Shown here one piece after another: positions 1 through 8,368 of a stretch of DNA of 34,858 nucleotides. A program made the position numbers and the translations under genes. The notes under the pieces were generated by a model. That model made no database searches. It was not told the DNA's origin and was given only the letters and a program-made list of their open reading frames with translations. This stretch comes from Candidatus Lambdaproteobacteria bacterium (lineage in GTDB: Bacteria; SAR324; JACQKK01), in the NCBI GenBank assembly GCA_016199125.1, contig JACQHH010000199.1, forward strand, positions 1 to 34,858. Direction: 5' to 3'. Position 1 is the stretch's first letter. Each line of letters opens with the position of its first letter.

Positions 1-24
1 CCTGGGACGCGGTTTTGCTGCAAG

Positions 25-98
25 TAGCGGGGGCAGGATTAGAACCTGCGACCATTGGGTTATGAGCCCAACGAGCTACCGGACTGCTCTACCCCGCG
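25..98 (-). tRNA. Initiator tRNA-Met (CAT)
   Basis: The minus strand folds as a cloverleaf with anticodon CAT. It is read as the initiator because it starts CGCGGGG against CCCCGCT, leaving position 1:72 unpaired (C:U), and because the anticodon stem carries three consecutive G-C pairs (GGG/CCC), both hallmarks of tRNA-fMet. The T stem GCAGG/CCTGC pairs perfectly. One oddity is T at position 57 of the T loop (TTCTAAT), where a purine is almost universal. No 3' CCA is encoded. It lies 28 bases downstream of the tRNA-Gly gene and is probably co-transcribed with it. Confidence 0.9.
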
Positions 99-104
99 CC
101 GATT

Positions 105-120
105 CGAAGTCCTCACTTCG
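105..120 (-). other. Hairpin in the spacer between the two tRNAs
   Basis: CGAAGT and ACTTCG form a perfect 6-bp stem with a 4-base loop in the short spacer between tRNA-Gly and tRNA-fMet. In a joint precursor it would separate the two tRNAs and could help processing; that role is inference. Confidence 0.35.
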
Positions 121-126
121 GGTGCA

Positions 127-200
127 CGCGGGAACCGTGATTCGAACCCGCGACCCTCAGCTTGGAAGGCTGATGCTCTAGCCAACTGAGCTATTCCCGC
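127..200 (-). tRNA. tRNA-Gly (TCC)
   Basis: The minus strand gives a 73-base cloverleaf plus discriminator: acceptor GCGGGAA/TTCCCGC, D arm GCTC/GAGC, anticodon stem TCAGC/GCTGA and loop CTTCCAA, giving anticodon TCC (glycine). The T loop TTCGAAT is normal, but the T stem GCGGG/CACGG has two apparent mismatches (49:65 G:G and 52:62 G:A), and the discriminator reads G rather than the usual U for bacterial tRNA-Gly. No CCA is encoded. It is either an unusual active tRNA or one beginning to decay; the good promoter just upstream favours expression. Confidence 0.85.
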
Positions 201-221
201 ATCATGGCCATCCGTACTTTC

Positions 222-250
222 AGCCTATGCAATGACCCGGTGAAAGTCAA
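222..250 (-). promoter_or_regulatory. Sigma70-type promoter for the tRNA pair
   Basis: On the minus strand TTGACT and TAGGCT are separated by exactly 17 bases. The predicted start falls about 14 bases before the tRNA-Gly 5' end. The spacing and position support it; the -10 box matches only 3 of 6 consensus bases. Confidence 0.5.
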
Positions 251-531
251 AGGCCGCCTCTCTGAACTCATCAGGATATGCCGAGTGCGGGAGCCTGTCA
301 AACGGCACCGCACCGAGCCGGGCGTGAGAGGCCGCCCGGGGTCTACGCCGCGCAAAGGCGAGACCCTGTGCGCTGGGCGGGCCTTTCAACACGACGGCCT
401 ACAGCGCGGAGCGTGTCCATTGCAGCCGATTTGACGTGGTGTTGGGGAGATATCGGGAACGCGCCGGTGAGCCTGATCGCCACGCCCTGGCGGCAGGGCG
501 GCCTGACACGCCGGCGCATGCGCCTGTGCGT
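251..531. other. Intergenic stretch without a recognised gene
   Basis: About 280 bases between the tRNA promoter and the end of the SDR gene. The ORFs here are short, overlap one another in several frames and show no ribosome binding site or recognisable protein. I see no terminator with a T-run and no repeat. Confidence 0.5.
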
Positions 532-1257
532 TTACAGGTTCCATCCCCCGCTGACGAGCAGGTTGGCGCCGCTCACGTAGGCCGCCTGAGGCGAGAGCAG
601 GTAGTCCACCGCGCCCAGGATGTCGGCGTGCCGGCCCAGGCGGCCCAGGGGAACCGCGCTGCCGGGCTCGCCGATGCTGCCTTCCAGAAAGCCCGGCGAC
701 ACTTGGTTTACCGTGATGCCCTGCGGGCCCAGCAGCTTGGCATAACTGCGCGTGAGCAGGTGCACGCCCAGCTTTGCCGCGTGGTAATGCGTGGCGGTGG
801 TGCGCGCGGTGATGCGGTCCGCGGCGGAATCGCCGAGATTGATCACGCGGGCGGGCGCTCCCGCCGCCAGCAGCGGCCAAGCCGCATGGATCAGGTGCTG
901 CACGGCATTGCAGGTCACCTCAAGTACACGCGCCCAGGCCGCCGGTTCGATCTCTCCCAGGCCCACCTCCTCGTAGACACCTACATTATTGATCAGCACG
1001 TTGAGGTGCGGCGTGGCCGCGGCCGCCTCCTGCATCAGGCACGTGCGCGCCGCCGCATCGGCCAGATCCGCCGCCAGCAGCAGCGTCCGGGCGCCCTGGG
1101 CCTGGGCCTGCCGGGCCACGTCCTGGGCCCCCATCCGGCTTTGGTGGTGATGCAGCAGCAGCAGCGTGTCCGGCGCGGCCAGGTGCAGGGCCAACGCGCG
1201 CCCCAGGCCCCGTCCGGCGCCAGTGATGAGGATCACCCGGGTGTGCGGTGCGCTCAT
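532..1257 (-). CDS. Short-chain dehydrogenase, probably a pteridine-reductase-like (FolM/PTR1) enzyme
   Basis: A 241-residue Rossmann-fold reductase. The nucleotide-binding motif TGAGRGLG is near residue 10, followed by HHHQS, which resembles the basic loop of FolM/PTR1 pteridine reductases, then NNVG, a serine in NLGDSA, and the catalytic YHAAK. The C-terminus VSGANLLVSGGWNL is typical of the family. The start at 1257 is chosen because the first ATG of the ORF (1299) would overlap folB, whereas 1257 leaves a 19-base gap. Because folB lies immediately upstream on the same strand, a role in tetrahydrofolate or monapterin synthesis (reducing dihydropterins with NADPH) is a reasonable inference. 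It could instead be a general SDR. Confidence 0.8.
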   Translation of the reverse strand: MSAPHTRVILITGAGRGLGRALALHLAAPDTLLLLHHHQSRMGAQDVARQAQAQGARTLLLAADLADAAARTCLMQEAAAATPHLNVLINNVGVYEEVGLGEIEPAAWARVLEVTCNAVQHLIHAAWPLLAAGAPARVINLGDSAADRITARTTATHYHAAKLGVHLLTRSYAKLLGPQGITVNQVSPGFLEGSIGEPGSAVPLGRLGRHADILGAVDYLLSPQAAYVSGANLLVSGGWNL

Positions 1258-1276
1258 GTCCGGCTGCCCCGCCCGC

Positions 1277-1681
1277 TCACGCGCCCACCTCCGGCTCAAC
1301 CTGCACGTCGCCGTGCTCGCGCACGATGGTCAGGCTGACCGCCGGCCCGTCGCTGTCGGCCACTGCCTGGGGCTTGCGCACGTGCAGCTCCAGGTGCGCC
1401 AGGCCAAAGGTATCGCAGAGATGCTCGGCCAGGCGCCGCGCCAGCGTTTCCAACAGGTGATAGCGGCCGGCGATGACAAAGCGCCGCGTCTCGGCGGCAA
1501 CGTCGGAGTAGTTCACGGTGCGATCGATGTTGTCACGGGCCGCGGCGGGCTCGAACCAGTGACGGAAGGCGATGTCGATCAGCAGCGGCTGTGGGTGTAC
1601 GCGTTCGTCAGCGTTGACGCCGATGATGCATTCCACGCGCAGCTTGTCGATGTGGATCGTCTCGTTCTCGAAACGGTACAT
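1277..1681 (-). CDS. folB: Dihydroneopterin aldolase FolB
   Basis: A 134-residue protein of the FolB family, which converts 7,8-dihydroneopterin to 6-hydroxymethyl-dihydropterin in folate synthesis. Visible family features are the start MYRFENETIHIDKL, the GVNADER segment, NYSDVA with the conserved tyrosine, HLLETLARRLA with the conserved glutamate, and VRKPQAV with the catalytic lysine of the KP motif. The start at 1681 fits the usual family N-terminus; the 23 residues upstream in the ORF are low-complexity and unlikely to be translated. It is slightly longer than the usual 120 residues because of a short C-terminal tail. It lies 19 bases before the pteridine-reductase-like gene, with which it is probably co-transcribed. 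Confidence 0.9.
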   Translation of the reverse strand: MYRFENETIHIDKLRVECIIGVNADERVHPQPLLIDIAFRHWFEPAAARDNIDRTVNYSDVAAETRRFVIAGRYHLLETLARRLAEHLCDTFGLAHLELHVRKPQAVADSDGPAVSLTIVREHGDVQVEPEVGA

Positions 1682-1807
1682 GACGCCGGTCCAGGCTGTG
1701 GGGCGACGTGGCGCCGCCGATCCGGGTCCTCGCCGCGCAGGATGCGCCAATCGACCGTGGGCACGGCAGGGGGCCGGGCCTGACGTGTCCCCCGCGCCGG
1801 CAGGGCG

Positions 1808-2428
1808 TTAGAGCTGGCTCAGCAGACGGGCGCGCTGGTGGCGATATTCGCTGTCGTCGAGCAGGTCGTGTCGACGCAGGTCGTTCAGCCGCGCCAGGCG
1901 CGTGGCCAACCCCAGCCCGTCGGCGGCAAGCGCCGGCAGGGACGCCATCTCCCCCGGCGGCTCGTCGACCGTTTCCCGCCGCGCGTCCCACGCCGCGTCC
2001 GTCTGCCGTTCAAAGTAGAGCTGCGCCGCCCGACCCAGGGCCCAGGTGGCCGCATAGACGCGACCCACGAGCGGAAGCGTCCCGCCGAGCGGCACAAAGC
2101 GCAGCAGGCAGCGCAATGTCAAGCCGCCGCCCAGCGAAGCCGCCACACGCAGGAGCGCGGTGCGTCCGGCACCGGGAACGCCGTAAATCTTGCCCAGGGC
2201 CTGCACCATGGCCGCATGCACGGGCAACTCCAGGAACGGCACCGGCGCCGCGGCCAATAGCGTCGACGCGTTGGCGCACACGCGCACCACCGCATCGGCG
2301 CGCTCGCGGCGCTCACGGGGCGTCAGCTCGTCGAAGCTGCCGCGCAACAGCCGCCGCAGCGTGTCTTCGTAGGCACCAACGGATGCGCGCCAATCGTCCA
2401 GCCGAGACCTGTGCCACTGCGAGTTCAT
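1808..2428 (-). CDS. DUF697 membrane protein with C-terminal SHOCT motif
   Basis: A 206-residue protein. Residues about 45-145 resemble the DUF697 domain (found in YcjF-type and Era-like-GTPase-associated proteins): small-residue helices with a PxP turn near ELPVHAAM, then QALGKIYG and glycine-rich hydrophobic stretches likely to insert in the membrane. The last 30 residues, LNDLRRHDLLDDSEYRHQR onward, match the SHOCT pattern (short C-terminal oligomerisation motif). The start codon overlaps the glnE stop as ATGA, so it is translationally coupled to glnE, the gene before it. Function is unknown; the family assignment is by eye. Confidence 0.75.
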   Translation of the reverse strand: MNSQWHRSRLDDWRASVGAYEDTLRRLLRGSFDELTPRERRERADAVVRVCANASTLLAAAPVPFLELPVHAAMVQALGKIYGVPGAGRTALLRVAASLGGGLTLRCLLRFVPLGGTLPLVGRVYAATWALGRAAQLYFERQTDAAWDARRETVDEPPGEMASLPALAADGLGLATRLARLNDLRRHDLLDDSEYRHQRARLLSQL

Positions 2429-5400
2429 GGTGCCTCCAGCACATCGAATGCGGCCAGCACTCCCAACTCCATGCGCCGCATGACCGCGCGAATTTCGTCA
2501 AATCGCCAGCGCGCCCGCACCGCCTCCAGCTTGTCGAACATTTCCGCCGTGGCGCGATGTGCGAAATGCTCCACGTGCAGCGCGAGCCGCTCATCCAGGT
2601 CGGACAAGTCCAGATACATTGGCAGCAGATTGGTAATCATTTCATGCTCCTGGGGCCGTGTCCAGCGCGCGGCCGCCGCGGCGTCGTCGCCGTCGGAGGA
2701 CGCCTCGCGGTGCGGGGCCCCGGCCGTGGCCAGGCCCGGCGACGGCTGCGGCAGCGCGCCGGGCGGCGCATCGAGCTGGGCCACCAGGAACTGGCACTGG
2801 CGCAGGAACTCGAATCCGATCATCCCACCCACGGCATACTTCAGCGGCAGCACCTGGTCCGTGTCCACGCCCTGACTGTGCTCGCGCACGAGGCGCAGCA
2901 GCATGTGCCGCACGGCCGCCACCACCTCGCGGCGCTTGCGCGGCCGGCCTCGCCACGCGCGTGCCGTGGCTGCCAGCAGGGCCTGGCCCAGACCCGCGCT
3001 GCCGGCCAGGTGCCGCAGCCGCGTGAGCGCCTGGAAATTCCACACCTCCGCCTCGCTGCCCAGAAAGTTGAGATAGGCCGACAGGTTGGGCACCAGCACA
3101 CCCTTGGCCCCGAACGGCCGCAAGCGGTGGTCCAGCTCGTAGAGCCGCCCGAACTGCGTCTGCGAGGTCAGCAGCGAATCCAGCTTCTGCGCCAGCTTGG
3201 TGTAGAACTCGTAGTGGCTGCGCCCGGCGCTGGTCTTGCCGTCGCGCGCATAGAGGAACACGAGATCCAGGTCGGAATTGAAGTGCATTTCCCGGCTGCC
3301 CAGCTTGCCCATGGCCAGCACGGCAAAGTCGCCGATGGCGCCGTCGGCGCCGGCACCCTCCGGCAGTCCCAGGCGCTCCACGAGGGTATTCCAGGCGTGC
3401 CGGGCGCAGACCGTGATGGTGGCGTCGGCCAGTTCGCTGAGCAGGCGCCGGTGTTCGTGGGAACCCGGATCGTGCAGATAGGTCATGAGGATCTGAATCA
3501 CGAGCTGCGACTTGGTCATCTGCAGCTCAAGGATGAACTCCTCCTCGTCGCGCGCCTGCGCCAGCACGCCTTGCAGCAGGGGCAACGGGCCGCCAGCCCC
3601 CGATCCCGTCAGCGACAGGAAGGATTCCAGGAATTCCGGGTGCCGGATCAACTGCCGCGCCTGCACGCCGCCCTCGCGAAAGATCAGGTCGATCCAGTCC
3701 ACGATGCTGGGATTGGCCTCGATGAGGGAATAGATCGCGTTGCGGTTGCCGATCTGCTCGGCAAACTCCAGCCAACGCGGAAAACCTGCGGCCGTGCCCT
3801 GGCGATACAGCGCGGGCAGCGTGAGCAGCCTGCTCAACTTGAACACGCAGCGCTCGCCCATGCGCGTGCGCATGAGGGAGGTCATCAGCGAATTCACGCG
3901 TTGCAGGGCGGCCTGGGCCGGGGCTTCGCCCAGGCGCTCGCGCAGGGCCGCCTGCCACACGTCGGACTGGGGATAGTTCTCCTCCCCGGTGCCGCGCACC
4001 AGCCCGGCAAAGCGCTCGGCGACCCGCTCCCGGGCCTGCGCCAGTGCCGCCTCCGCCGCGGGCAGGCGCCGGGCAAAGTCGGGCGCGAAGTCGTGAAACA
4101 CGCGCAGGCGCTCACCCGCGTCCTGCGGCAGTTCCTGCACCTGTGCCTCGTCCACCATTTGCAGCCGGTTTTCGCGGGTGCGCAGGCACCAGTAGTCGGC
4201 CAGGTGCGCGCGGCCGTCCGCCTGGGGCAGCAGGTCGCCGGCCATCAGCTCCTCGACGGCGCGGGCGTGGTTGGTCACCTGCAGCGCCGGGCGCCGCCCG
4301 CCGTGCAGCAGTTGCTGCGCCTGGACGAAGAACTCGTTTTCACGGATGCCACCGCGGCCCAGCTTGAGATTGCGCGCCTGGCCGGCGCCGTGCTGGCGGT
4401 TGATGTCGTGCTTGATCAGGGCCACGCCCTCCAGCGCGCCGAAGTCCAGGTAACGCCGGTAGACGAAGGGACGCAGGGTCTCGGCCAGGCGCTCCCAGAG
4501 GGCCATGTTGCCCTCCACGGGCCGCGCCTTGATCATGGCGGTGCGCTCCCACTCCCGGCCGTGGGTCACGTAGTAATCCTCCACCAGGGCAATGCTGGGG
4601 CTGAGGTGCCCGGAGCGGCCCATCGGCCGCAGATCGGTGTCCACGCGAAAGCCGATGCCCTCCTCGGTCTTCTGGGCGAGCAGCCGCGTGAAATAGCGCA
4701 CGACCTGGTTGTGAAACTCGTCGCTGCTGGAGCCGGGGGTATCGCCGCGCACACCCGCCGCCAGCGCGGCCCAGCGCGACCAGTGTGCTTCGGGCGGCTC
4801 GTCGGGATCGATGGGCGGGGCGTCGGCGAGGATCGGCGCGCTCAACGGGCCGCTGCCTCCGTTGACGAAGATCAGGTCCACGTCCGACGCGTAGTTCAGC
4901 TCCTGCCCGCCCAGCTTGCCCATGCCCACCACCAGGCCGGGGGCAGGCCCGCCCCCGGCCTGGCGCGGCAGGCCCCGGCGGCGCACCTGGATGGCAAAGG
5001 CATAGCGGTACGCCACGCGGATCAGCGCGTCGGCCAGATCCGACATCTGGCGGCAGGTGCGGGCCGTGTCTTGCAGGCCCAGCAGATCGCGGGCCGTGAT
5101 GCGCAGCAGGTTGTCGTACTTCCAGCGGCGCAGCACGGCCATCAGCGCCGCCTCGTCGAGCGTGGGGCATTCCGCCGGCGCGCAGTAGTCGCGGAAGGGT
5201 CGCAGTGCACCGTCGCCCGGCAGGTCGTCCAGCAGCCCCTGGCCCAGTGCCGCGGGGCGGCGCATCAGCAGGCGCAGCAGAAACGGGGCGGCGTAGGCTA
5301 GGCGTGCCAGAGCCCGCTGCACGGATTCCTCGGCCAACGCGGAGGCCAATGGTGCGGGATCGTCCGCCTCATGCAGCAGGCGCTCCAGGATGTGCAGCGC

Positions 5401-5502
5401 CTCCGGCGGCGCCTCCAGCGCCCGCAGCTCCTGTGCCAGGGGCGCCAGCCGCTCGGGGGGAAGCCGCAGCCACCCGGCCCAGGGGGAAATGTCGAACGCC
5501 AT
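2425..5502 (-). CDS. glnE: Glutamine synthetase adenylyltransferase/deadenylase GlnE
   Basis: A 1025-residue bifunctional enzyme that adenylylates and deadenylylates glutamine synthetase in response to PII and glutamine. Both nucleotidyltransferase cores are intact: GMGKLGGQELNYASDVDL at residues about 193-210 (deadenylylase half) and AMGKLGSREMHFNSDLDL near 730-745 (adenylylase half). GGIRENEFFVQ is the helical motif following the first core. In the second half the matching motif is GGMIGFEFLRQ, where the usual aspartate of DIEF is glycine. After it the expected C-terminal helical region is replaced by a proline/alanine/acid-rich linker and an unfamiliar helical tail. The start at 5502 follows TGAGG and gives a sensible N-terminus. 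The family norm is about 950 residues. Confidence 0.95.
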   Translation of the reverse strand: MAFDISPWAGWLRLPPERLAPLAQELRALEAPPEALHILERLLHEADDPAPLASALAEESVQRALARLAYAAPFLLRLLMRRPAALGQGLLDDLPGDGALRPFRDYCAPAECPTLDEAALMAVLRRWKYDNLLRITARDLLGLQDTARTCRQMSDLADALIRVAYRYAFAIQVRRRGLPRQAGGGPAPGLVVGMGKLGGQELNYASDVDLIFVNGGSGPLSAPILADAPPIDPDEPPEAHWSRWAALAAGVRGDTPGSSSDEFHNQVVRYFTRLLAQKTEEGIGFRVDTDLRPMGRSGHLSPSIALVEDYYVTHGREWERTAMIKARPVEGNMALWERLAETLRPFVYRRYLDFGALEGVALIKHDINRQHGAGQARNLKLGRGGIRENEFFVQAQQLLHGGRRPALQVTNHARAVEELMAGDLLPQADGRAHLADYWCLRTRENRLQMVDEAQVQELPQDAGERLRVFHDFAPDFARRLPAAEAALAQARERVAERFAGLVRGTGEENYPQSDVWQAALRERLGEAPAQAALQRVNSLMTSLMRTRMGERCVFKLSRLLTLPALYRQGTAAGFPRWLEFAEQIGNRNAIYSLIEANPSIVDWIDLIFREGGVQARQLIRHPEFLESFLSLTGSGAGGPLPLLQGVLAQARDEEEFILELQMTKSQLVIQILMTYLHDPGSHEHRRLLSELADATITVCARHAWNTLVERLGLPEGAGADGAIGDFAVLAMGKLGSREMHFNSDLDLVFLYARDGKTSAGRSHYEFYTKLAQKLDSLLTSQTQFGRLYELDHRLRPFGAKGVLVPNLSAYLNFLGSEAEVWNFQALTRLRHLAGSAGLGQALLAATARAWRGRPRKRREVVAAVRHMLLRLVREHSQGVDTDQVLPLKYAVGGMIGFEFLRQCQFLVAQLDAPPGALPQPSPGLATAGAPHREASSDGDDAAAAARWTRPQEHEMITNLLPMYLDLSDLDERLALHVEHFAHRATAEMFDKLEAVRARWRFDEIRAVMRRMELGVLAAFDVLEAP

Positions 5503-5571
5503 GACCTCACGTCTTGTGCATGCGTGCCGGTGCAGCCGGCGCCGCACCCGCACGACCGGTCGCCGCGGGAA

Positions 5572-5599
5572 TTGACAAGCCCCCTTCCCGACGTATCCT
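5572..5599 (+). promoter_or_regulatory. Sigma70-type promoter for moeA
   Basis: A perfect TTGACA is followed after 16 bases by TATCCT (4 of 6). The predicted start near 5606 lies downstream of the first ATG codons of the long ORF, which argues that moeA starts at 5616 or later. Confidence 0.6.
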
Positions 5600-5687
5600 A
5601 GGGAATGCCACCTCAATGATGCGCAAGCCCTGCGCGCAGCGCAAGGCGCTCCTGCACACCCCAATCCCGTTGAAAAGGCGCAGCCCC

Positions 5688-6938
5688 GTGATCCCCTTCG
5701 CAGAGGCGCTGCAGATCGTGTTGACCCATGCCCGGCCCACCGAACGGGTGGAGCAGGTGCCGCTGCTGGCGGCATACGGGCGCACGCTGGCCGAAGCGCT
5801 CGTGGCGGCCGAGAACATTCCCATCGCCAACAACTCGGCCATGGACGGCTATGCCGTGCGCAGCGCGGACGTGGGCAATGCGGAGCAATGCCACCGCGCC
5901 CCGCTGCGGGTGGTGGAGGTGCTTGCCGCGGAGCGCGCCAGCACGCGCACCCTGGGGCCGGGCGAGGCCATGAAGATCATGACCGGCGCGCCCATCCCGC
6001 CGGGCGCGGACGCGGTGGTGATGGTGGAACGCACCCGCGCCGAGGGCCGGACGGTATGGATCGAAGCGCCCGCTCAGGCGGGCCAGCACGTGCGCCCGGC
6101 CGGCGGCGACATGCGCGCGGGGCAGCGCGTGCTCCCCGCCGGCACCCGCCTGGAGGCCGCGCACCTGGGCCTGTTGGCTTCGCTGGGGCATGCCCAGGCC
6201 ACCGTGGCCGCGCGACCGCATGTGGGCGTGTTGGCCACGGGCAACGAGCTGGTGCCGCCCGAACAGACCCTCAGCGCCGGCAAGGTGCGCAACGCCAACA
6301 GTTACACGCTCTGCGCCCTGGCCGAGGCCGCGGGGGCGGAGGTGGAATTCCTGGGCATCGCGCCCGACGACCGCCCCTCGCTGGCGGCCACGCTGCGCCG
6401 GGAGCTGGCGCGCGTCGACGTGCTGGTCACCTCCGGCGGGGTGTCCATGGGAGACTTCGACTACGTGAAGCACCTGGTGGCGGAACTGGGGCTGAACGTG
6501 CACTTCCGCGAGGTCAATGTGAAGCCCGGCAAGCCGGTGGTGTTCGCCACCCAGGGCGCCAGGCTGTTCTTCGGCCTGCCGGGGAACCCGGTGTCGTCCA
6601 TGGTGTCCTTCCAGCAGCTCGTGCGCCCGGCGCTGCGCAAGGTGCAGCACGCGCGGAACACCGGCCTGCGCACGCTGCGCGCGGCCATCGGCGAGCCCTA
6701 CAGCAAGGGCGACGGCAAGCGCCATTTCCTGCGCGGCATGCTTTCCACCGATGGCGACGGACGGCCGCGCGTCCGGCTCACGGGCGCGCAGGACTCCAAC
6801 ATCCTCACGTCCATGGGCCGCGCCAACTGTTTCGTGGTGCTGGACGAGGCGTGCAGCGCCGTGGCGCCCGGCGATGCAGTGGACGTGCAGTTGTTCGAGG
6901 GAGAGGACTTCGCGGCGGTACAGGGGCCCGCCGAGTAA
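5688..6938 (+). CDS. moeA: Molybdopterin molybdenumtransferase MoeA
   Basis: About 416 residues from GTG at 5688. MoeA inserts molybdenum into adenylylated molybdopterin in molybdenum cofactor synthesis. Family signatures are IPFAEAL at the start, NNSAMDGYAVR, GEAMKIMTGAPIPPGADAVV, the GVLATGNEL segment, TSGGVSMGDFDYVK in the MogA-like domain, VNVKPGKPVVF and FGLPGNPVSSMVSF, ending in the C-terminal beta domain. The GTG at 5688 is preferred because AAAAGG lies 9 bases before it and the protein then begins as family members do. ATG 5616 or 5619 (440 or 439 residues) is the alternative. It is divergent from glnE and no other moa/mob genes are nearby, so its molybdoenzyme partners lie elsewhere. 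Confidence 0.93.
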   Translation: MIPFAEALQIVLTHARPTERVEQVPLLAAYGRTLAEALVAAENIPIANNSAMDGYAVRSADVGNAEQCHRAPLRVVEVLAAERASTRTLGPGEAMKIMTGAPIPPGADAVVMVERTRAEGRTVWIEAPAQAGQHVRPAGGDMRAGQRVLPAGTRLEAAHLGLLASLGHAQATVAARPHVGVLATGNELVPPEQTLSAGKVRNANSYTLCALAEAAGAEVEFLGIAPDDRPSLAATLRRELARVDVLVTSGGVSMGDFDYVKHLVAELGLNVHFREVNVKPGKPVVFATQGARLFFGLPGNPVSSMVSFQQLVRPALRKVQHARNTGLRTLRAAIGEPYSKGDGKRHFLRGMLSTDGDGRPRVRLTGAQDSNILTSMGRANCFVVLDEACSAVAPGDAVDVQLFEGEDFAAVQGPAE

Positions 6939-6988
6939 GCGGCGGGAATCGCGGCGCCGCGCCAGTCAGGTTTCCGGGCCGCGGCGGC

Positions 6989-8350
6989 TCACAGACGGCA
7001 GGCGTCCAGCAGCATGCGCGGATCGCGGTGCCACGCACCGTTCCAGTCGTCCAGCAGGCGCTCGGCCCGGCAGCGGCCGGTGGCGGCGATCTCCTCCAGG
7101 GGCGCCAGGTATTTCACCTCGTTCTCACCCATCCCGTCGCAGGCGTTGAGGCGCTGCAAGCCGCCGTGGGCAATGGCCAGCAGGTCCTGGGCCCAGGCTT
7201 GCAGGGGCCGCCCCAGCGCCTGGGCGCGCAGGCCCACCCGCGCCGCCTCGTGAATCAGGGCCGGCAACTCCTTGGCAGTGAGCTTTTGCAGCAGCAGCAC
7301 CGCTTCCTCCAGGGCCGTGGTGTCGTAGAACATGCCGCGGGTGAGCGCCGACAGGGCGCAGATCATGTCCGGGGCGCCTGCATCGGCCATGCGCAGCTCC
7401 AGGTAGCTCTTCAGGCGCACCTCGGGAAAGATCGTCGTCAGGTGCAGCGCCCAATCGGCCTGGGTGGGCTGTTCTCCCTCCAGCCCCCGGCGCAGGAACT
7501 CGCGGAAGCTGTAGCCCGCGCAATCGATGTAGTGCCCGGCCCGATAGATGAAGAACATGGGCACGTCGAGCGCGTAGTCCACGTAATCCTGGTAGGAAAA
7601 GTCCTCGCGAAACACCGCGGGCAGGATGCCCGTGCGGTCGGGATCGGTGTGCTGCCAGATCAGTGCGCGCGTGGAGAGATAGCCCGTGGGCGTGCCGTTG
7701 GCCAAGGGGGAATTGGCGAAGAGCGCCGTGAGGATGGGGGAGGCCGCCATGCCCACACGCATCTTCACGGCCATGTCGGCTTCGCTGGAATAGTCCAGGT
7801 TGGCCTGCACCGTGCCCGTGCCCACCATCATGTCGATGCTCATGCTGCCGCGCTTCGGCAAGTAGTTGTGCATCACGGCATAGCGCTGCTTGGGCATCCA
7901 GGGCATCTCGGCGCTGGGGATGAACGGATTGCGCCCGATGCTGAGCCACACCAGGTCGAGCTGCTCGGAGATTTCGCGGATTTCGGCCAAGTGCTGGGTC
8001 AGCTCCTGGCACGTGCCATGGGCCGAGGGCAGCGGCGCCCCGGACAGCTCGAACTGCCCTCCGGGCTCCAGGCTGATGGCGGCCGCGCCCCGGGTCAGGG
8101 CGATGATGTTGGCGCCCTCGAAGACGGGCTCCCAGCCGAAGCGGCTGACGAATTGCTCCAGCACCGTGCGGATACCCTGCGGACCCTCGTAGGCCACGGG
8201 CCTGAGCGTGCGCCGGTGAAACCCCAGCTTCTCGTGTTCGGTGCCCAGCCGCCATTGATCCGGCGTGGCCTCGCCTTTGCGGAAAACGGACAACAGCTCG
8301 TCCATGGACTCAATAGGCGGCGAGTAGTCCTCAAAGCGGGTGCTGGTCAT
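6989..8350 (-). CDS. gshA: Glutamate-cysteine ligase, plant/alphaproteobacterial type
   Basis: A 453-residue enzyme that joins glutamate and cysteine in the first, ATP-dependent step of glutathione synthesis. The signature WRLGTEHEKLGFH is at residues about 33-45, followed by YEGPQGIRTVLEQF, ALTRGAAAISLEPGGQFELSG, QRYAVMHNYLP and ELRMADAGAPDMICA, all typical of the GCS2/plant-type ligases rather than the E. coli GshA fold group. The length equals the family norm. It lies 18 bases downstream of the FliG/FliM-like gene on the same strand, so the two are probably one transcript. No gshB is seen nearby. The start has no strong ribosome binding site, so translation may be partly coupled to the gene before it. 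Confidence 0.93.
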   Translation of the reverse strand: MTSTRFEDYSPPIESMDELLSVFRKGEATPDQWRLGTEHEKLGFHRRTLRPVAYEGPQGIRTVLEQFVSRFGWEPVFEGANIIALTRGAAAISLEPGGQFELSGAPLPSAHGTCQELTQHLAEIREISEQLDLVWLSIGRNPFIPSAEMPWMPKQRYAVMHNYLPKRGSMSIDMMVGTGTVQANLDYSSEADMAVKMRVGMAASPILTALFANSPLANGTPTGYLSTRALIWQHTDPDRTGILPAVFREDFSYQDYVDYALDVPMFFIYRAGHYIDCAGYSFREFLRRGLEGEQPTQADWALHLTTIFPEVRLKSYLELRMADAGAPDMICALSALTRGMFYDTTALEEAVLLLQKLTAKELPALIHEAARVGLRAQALGRPLQAWAQDLLAIAHGGLQRLNACDGMGENEVKYLAPLEEIAATGRCRAERLLDDWNGAWHRDPRMLLDACRL

Positions 8351-8368
8351 AAATGCCGGATGAACCGA

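Noticed and set aside
1708-5301. 1197-codon plus-strand ORF opposite glnE
   Set aside because: It is antisense to a clearly recognisable glnE, has a composition of Arg/His/Gln/Gly repeats typical of GC-driven shadow frames, and no domain.
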